Below are positions 60,759 to 64,000 of a stretch of DNA of 64,000 bases, piece by piece. Both the position numbers and the translations under genes were made by a program. Every line of letters starts with the position of its first letter. The stretch's first letter is position 1. Origin of the DNA: Lagopus muta (Eukaryota; Chordata; Aves; Galliformes; Phasianidae); assembly GCF_023343835.1 (NCBI RefSeq), contig NC_064439.1, forward strand, positions 34,112,508-34,176,507, given 5' to 3'. The notes under the pieces were generated by a model. It did no database searches. It was not told where the DNA came from and worked only from the letters and a program-made list of their open reading frames with translations.

Positions 60759-62983
60759 CTGTAAGACAACAGCACAGAAAGAACTGTAAGTCAGTACCCA
60801 TTTTACTATTTGAAAGAGTCTTCTGACACACAACGGTGATTCAGGAATGGGATAGAGGAATTATCATTATTCAAAAGTTGCAACGCCCATATCAAAAAGT
60901 AAAAAAATCAACGACATGTATTATGGATTAAATTACTAATGACAACAGTACAAAAGCTCTAAAATCATCAGCACCATCAGATATACAATTCTTATATGTT
61001 TCCTTATCACAGTGCATCTGTGCCATGCTCACAGTAGCTGGGCATAATAGCTGGGCATAAATCACAGTTGTGAAGATTTTAGGCAATTCTATTCACACTG
61101 CTGTTATTTTTCTACTGAAGTTCATAAAGACAAACTGAGGAATTTTTTGCAGACCTGCATGTACAATGGTACCTTGCAGCTCTTCAAGAGAGAGGTTTGA
61201 CAGAAAATTTCCTGATAAAATTCTGATCAGTGGAATCTGAGCTGTACATCATATTTTAGTGCGCAGCAGTTCAAGGCAGATTTGTACTCCCAGGTCTTCA
61301 AGGCTTGATGTTGTGGGCTGAAGAACTAAGCACTGTCTCACTTTACCAGAAAATCTGGATGTGGGAATCCCTAATCTATCTTGTTAGATGTCCCAAAGCA
61401 TTGCAATAGTGGATGATGAATAACGTTGATGTACCAGAAAAATCTCTATGATCTCGCAATGTTATATTCAGCTTTTCAAAAGACAATCTGCTCCATGCAA
61501 TTAGAAGGGAAGTCTGCTATATACAGCACGGTGGGATTTCTCCCACGTTGACAAAACTGGCAACATATTAGCGTGGTAAATGTAAATGGACAATAGCCTC
61601 TAGTTTCTTCTGCAAGAGTTGGATTCAACTCCTATCCAGCACTATATTCCTCCAATAGTTATATAATTGATTTCTTAGTTGCCAGTGTATCAGCATCATA
61701 ACACAACCTACCAAGTGGCCTGAGTGGGACAAGTGTCCAGAAGTGGTGTGATACTGAAAACAGTACACTGACTTCAGTAATGCAAGATCAAGGGAAAGGA
61801 GAAGTATGGAAATGTGTGTGCCAAATGTTCTTTAATTATGACTGAATGTGAATTCACTTTAGGGTAAAATACAGGTAGCAGGTATTAGAGAAAAAATAAA
61901 TCAGTAACAAAAAAGACAAACAAAAAATCGGAATGAGATAAAAGTAGGCACAGTACATAAAATTGGAGAACAGAGGTCGTCACAAGTATCACCAAGCCAC
62001 AACTTGAATATTAGATTTTTATGGCCTCGAGCAAAACTTGCTTTGCCAAATTTATTATTACAGCTGAAAACAATTTTGCATTGCTCTGATTAGTAATTAT
62101 AGAGTAGAATATTCTTGAAAAGGATCTGTACAGTAGCTCAGAGAGCAAACACCCACCAATAATTGAGAAGGAATTAATTTCAAACTGTTAAAAGTCACAA
62201 ATTTAGTATTAGCTGAAATACAAATGCATAATTATGACCTGTTTCCTTACAAAACTTGTATGAATGAGAGTTGAAATACACATTTCCCTTTGTAGCAAAT
62301 AATCTGTTTTGTCATCTGGTTAGTATCTAGGTACAATTATGTCAATTACTATGTTTTGTAAATAACCATTTCAGTGCTTTATCATTCAAATGGAAATGTC
62401 TTAAACTCAGCTTTAATGGTCTCAACATAAGACAGCTGCTAGACTGTGCAGAACCAGAGTAGTCAAAATGTGAATAAAAAACTTCCCAAATACATTCCAC
62501 GAAATTAAAGAGATCTAGAAGGAGAGATACATCTTTACTTAGGCTCTTGTCATGTGAGACATCATTTGTTATTAATTAGCATTTACTCTCCTTTGGTCTG
62601 TTATGCTGTTGGTCAGCTGCCATCTCCAGGGCTGGGGCCACAGGCTACCCAGTGTTGCTGCTCTGCTCCAGTCTTGTGCTGACATTTACCCGATTTTGTA
62701 GGCAGCCACCACAGCCACAAGACAGGTCCAGGTGGAGCTGTTCTGGGAATCCTAAATATCATGTTAAAATTTTGCATTTTTGCCTCTCTACAAAAGAAAC
62801 ACACGTTCCTTTAAACAGCGACTCTTGCATAACTCACCTGGCTTCTTTCCACATTTCTATTTAATACCTCCCAGTCAATGCAGTATAGCCTCATTTTACA
62901 AAATTATATGCGTTATTATTCTGAGCTATCACGTTATTTCAGTTCTCACAGCCCTCACATCAGGATGGCTCCATCTCGTGTAG
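60759..62983 (-). other. TBC1D5: TBC1D5 last intron, 3' part
   Basis: This is AT-rich intron of TBC1D5, with the acceptor at its lower end. I see no exon in either strand; the ORFs at 62613-62864 overlap one another and have no TBC1D5 character. Confidence 0.7.
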
Positions 62984-63412
62984 GGTGACATGGACTTACT
63001 GGAAAGAGTCCAGCAAATGGCCGCAAAGATAATGAAGGGGCTGCAGCATCCCTGCTATGAGAGGCTGTGAGAGCTGCAACTGCTCAGCCTGAAGAAGACT
63101 CAGAGGGATCTCATCAGTGTGTACAGAGACCAGCAGGAAGAGTACAAGAGGGCAGAGCCAAACTCTTTTCAGTGGTGTACAGTGCCAGGACAAGAGGCAA
63201 TGGGCAAAATCTGGCACACATGAGGTTCTCTTTGAACATCAGGAAATGCTTCTTGACTAGGTGGGCACTGGCACAGGTTGCTCAGAGAGGCTGTGGGGTC
63301 TCCTTGGAGATCTTTAAAGCATTCCTGGACATGGGCCTGGCAGCCTGCTCTGAGTTGGAGCAGATGGGCCCCAGACGTCTCTGCCAATCTCAATCACTCT
63401 GTGATTCTGCCA
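62984..63412 (+). mobile_element. CR1 LINE fragment in the TBC1D5 intron
   Basis: On the + strand it carries CR1 ORF2 C-terminal sequence, from ATGGACTTACTGGAAAGAGT through CTGCTCAGCCTGAAGAAGAC and CAGGAAATGCTTCTTGACTA. It ends with a short 3' part, CAATCACTCTGTGATTCTGC. ORF2 is broken, and pieces surface as ORFs near 63067-63486. It is antisense to TBC1D5. Confidence 0.88.
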
Positions 63413-64000
63413 CAGGAATTATGACACAATTGCCCAGCAAGATCAATATTTTCTTTTCTCTGCTTGGCATCTCCAAGGTTGGCTAACAGGCTGTCTACCT
63501 TATGGCAGTGAACTCCAGCAAGGATGCCTGATTAGAAGCACTTTGTGCTGGTGCTGTAAATTCACAAGTTCTGCTTAAAAAAAAATTGGTTTTGCATAGC
63601 ATAATTTTGCAAAGCATCCTGTTCCCTAATGAAGGGAAAAGAAAGAGAACCACTTATCCTAAATTCTTTTTGTCAGTGTTGGGCTTTGCAACACTATTTT
63701 TCATTCTAACAATACTTCCTGTTTGAGTTAAAGAGATCAACAGATCCCTGAAGTATCAGACGAGCAGCAGACTACTTATATTGACTCAAAAATGATATAA
63801 AAAGGACCTCCTGTAAACGTCTGCTTACCCCTACATCACAGTGGTATTTTGGTACTTTTTCCAGAGGTAAAATACCTCCTCTCTCCTTGTTCTGCCTATT
63901 TCAGGAAACTCATGCTGACGTGAACCATGTTTTCTCCCATCTGCTGCCACTACTGAATAAATGAAAAATGACAGAATTATACTTCCGGTAGCTTTGAAAG
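63413..64000 (-). other. TBC1D5: TBC1D5 intron at the window edge
   Basis: Nothing is recognisable in this stretch. It is read as TBC1D5 intron because the preceding exon of the gene has not been reached. Confidence 0.6.

Noticed and set aside
1..64000. CRISPR arrays, operons, phage or other microbial systems
   Set aside because: Splice sites, CR1 LINEs, an ERV and two vertebrate genes show that this is nuclear vertebrate DNA, and no regularly spaced repeats were seen.

Overview
This window is vertebrate, and most likely avian DNA from a chicken-like galliform. Dense chicken-repeat-1 (CR1) LINE fragments with the avian ATTCTATG-type 3' tails, an ERVL-like endogenous retrovirus, AT-rich introns with consensus splice sites and an almost complete lack of long ORFs all point that way. 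There is no bacterial or phage content. Many short ORFs in all frames are noise or fall inside repeats.

Two host genes reach into the window, tail to tail. On the + strand are the last two coding exons of PLCL2 (phospholipase C-like 2), at 8051-8160 and 20325-20504, followed by a roughly 1 kb 3' UTR with two AATAAA signals at 21539-21544 and 21569-21574. On the - strand is the last coding exon of TBC1D5 (a Rab7 GAP and retromer partner), at 60471-60758, with a probable 3' UTR running to lower coordinates. PLCL2 and TBC1D5 are also convergent neighbours in human 3p24, so synteny supports both names. About 36 kb of repeat-poor DNA with no recognisable gene lies between them.

The last PLCL2 intron (8161-20324) carries a nearly full-length, inactivated ERV in antisense orientation (11411-17172). 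It has two LTRs, a primer-binding site that appears complementary to a tRNA-Ala, gag-pro-pol remains with protease, reverse transcriptase, RNase H and integrase motifs, a polypurine tract and no visible env. A later CR1 copy landed inside its 5' LTR, and a (TA)n(TG)n microsatellite framed by an inverted repeat sits beside its polypurine tract. A second LTR-like repeat of about 230 bp occurs twice (19424-19652 and 39633-39758), and six further CR1 fragments are scattered through the window.

I found no undescribed multi-gene system. The points most worth checking are the tRNA-Ala primer-binding site, the CR1 insertion at a CR1-tail-like sequence in the LTR, the inverted repeat around the microsatellite, and the small LTR-like repeat with TATA-like and splice-donor-like sequences.
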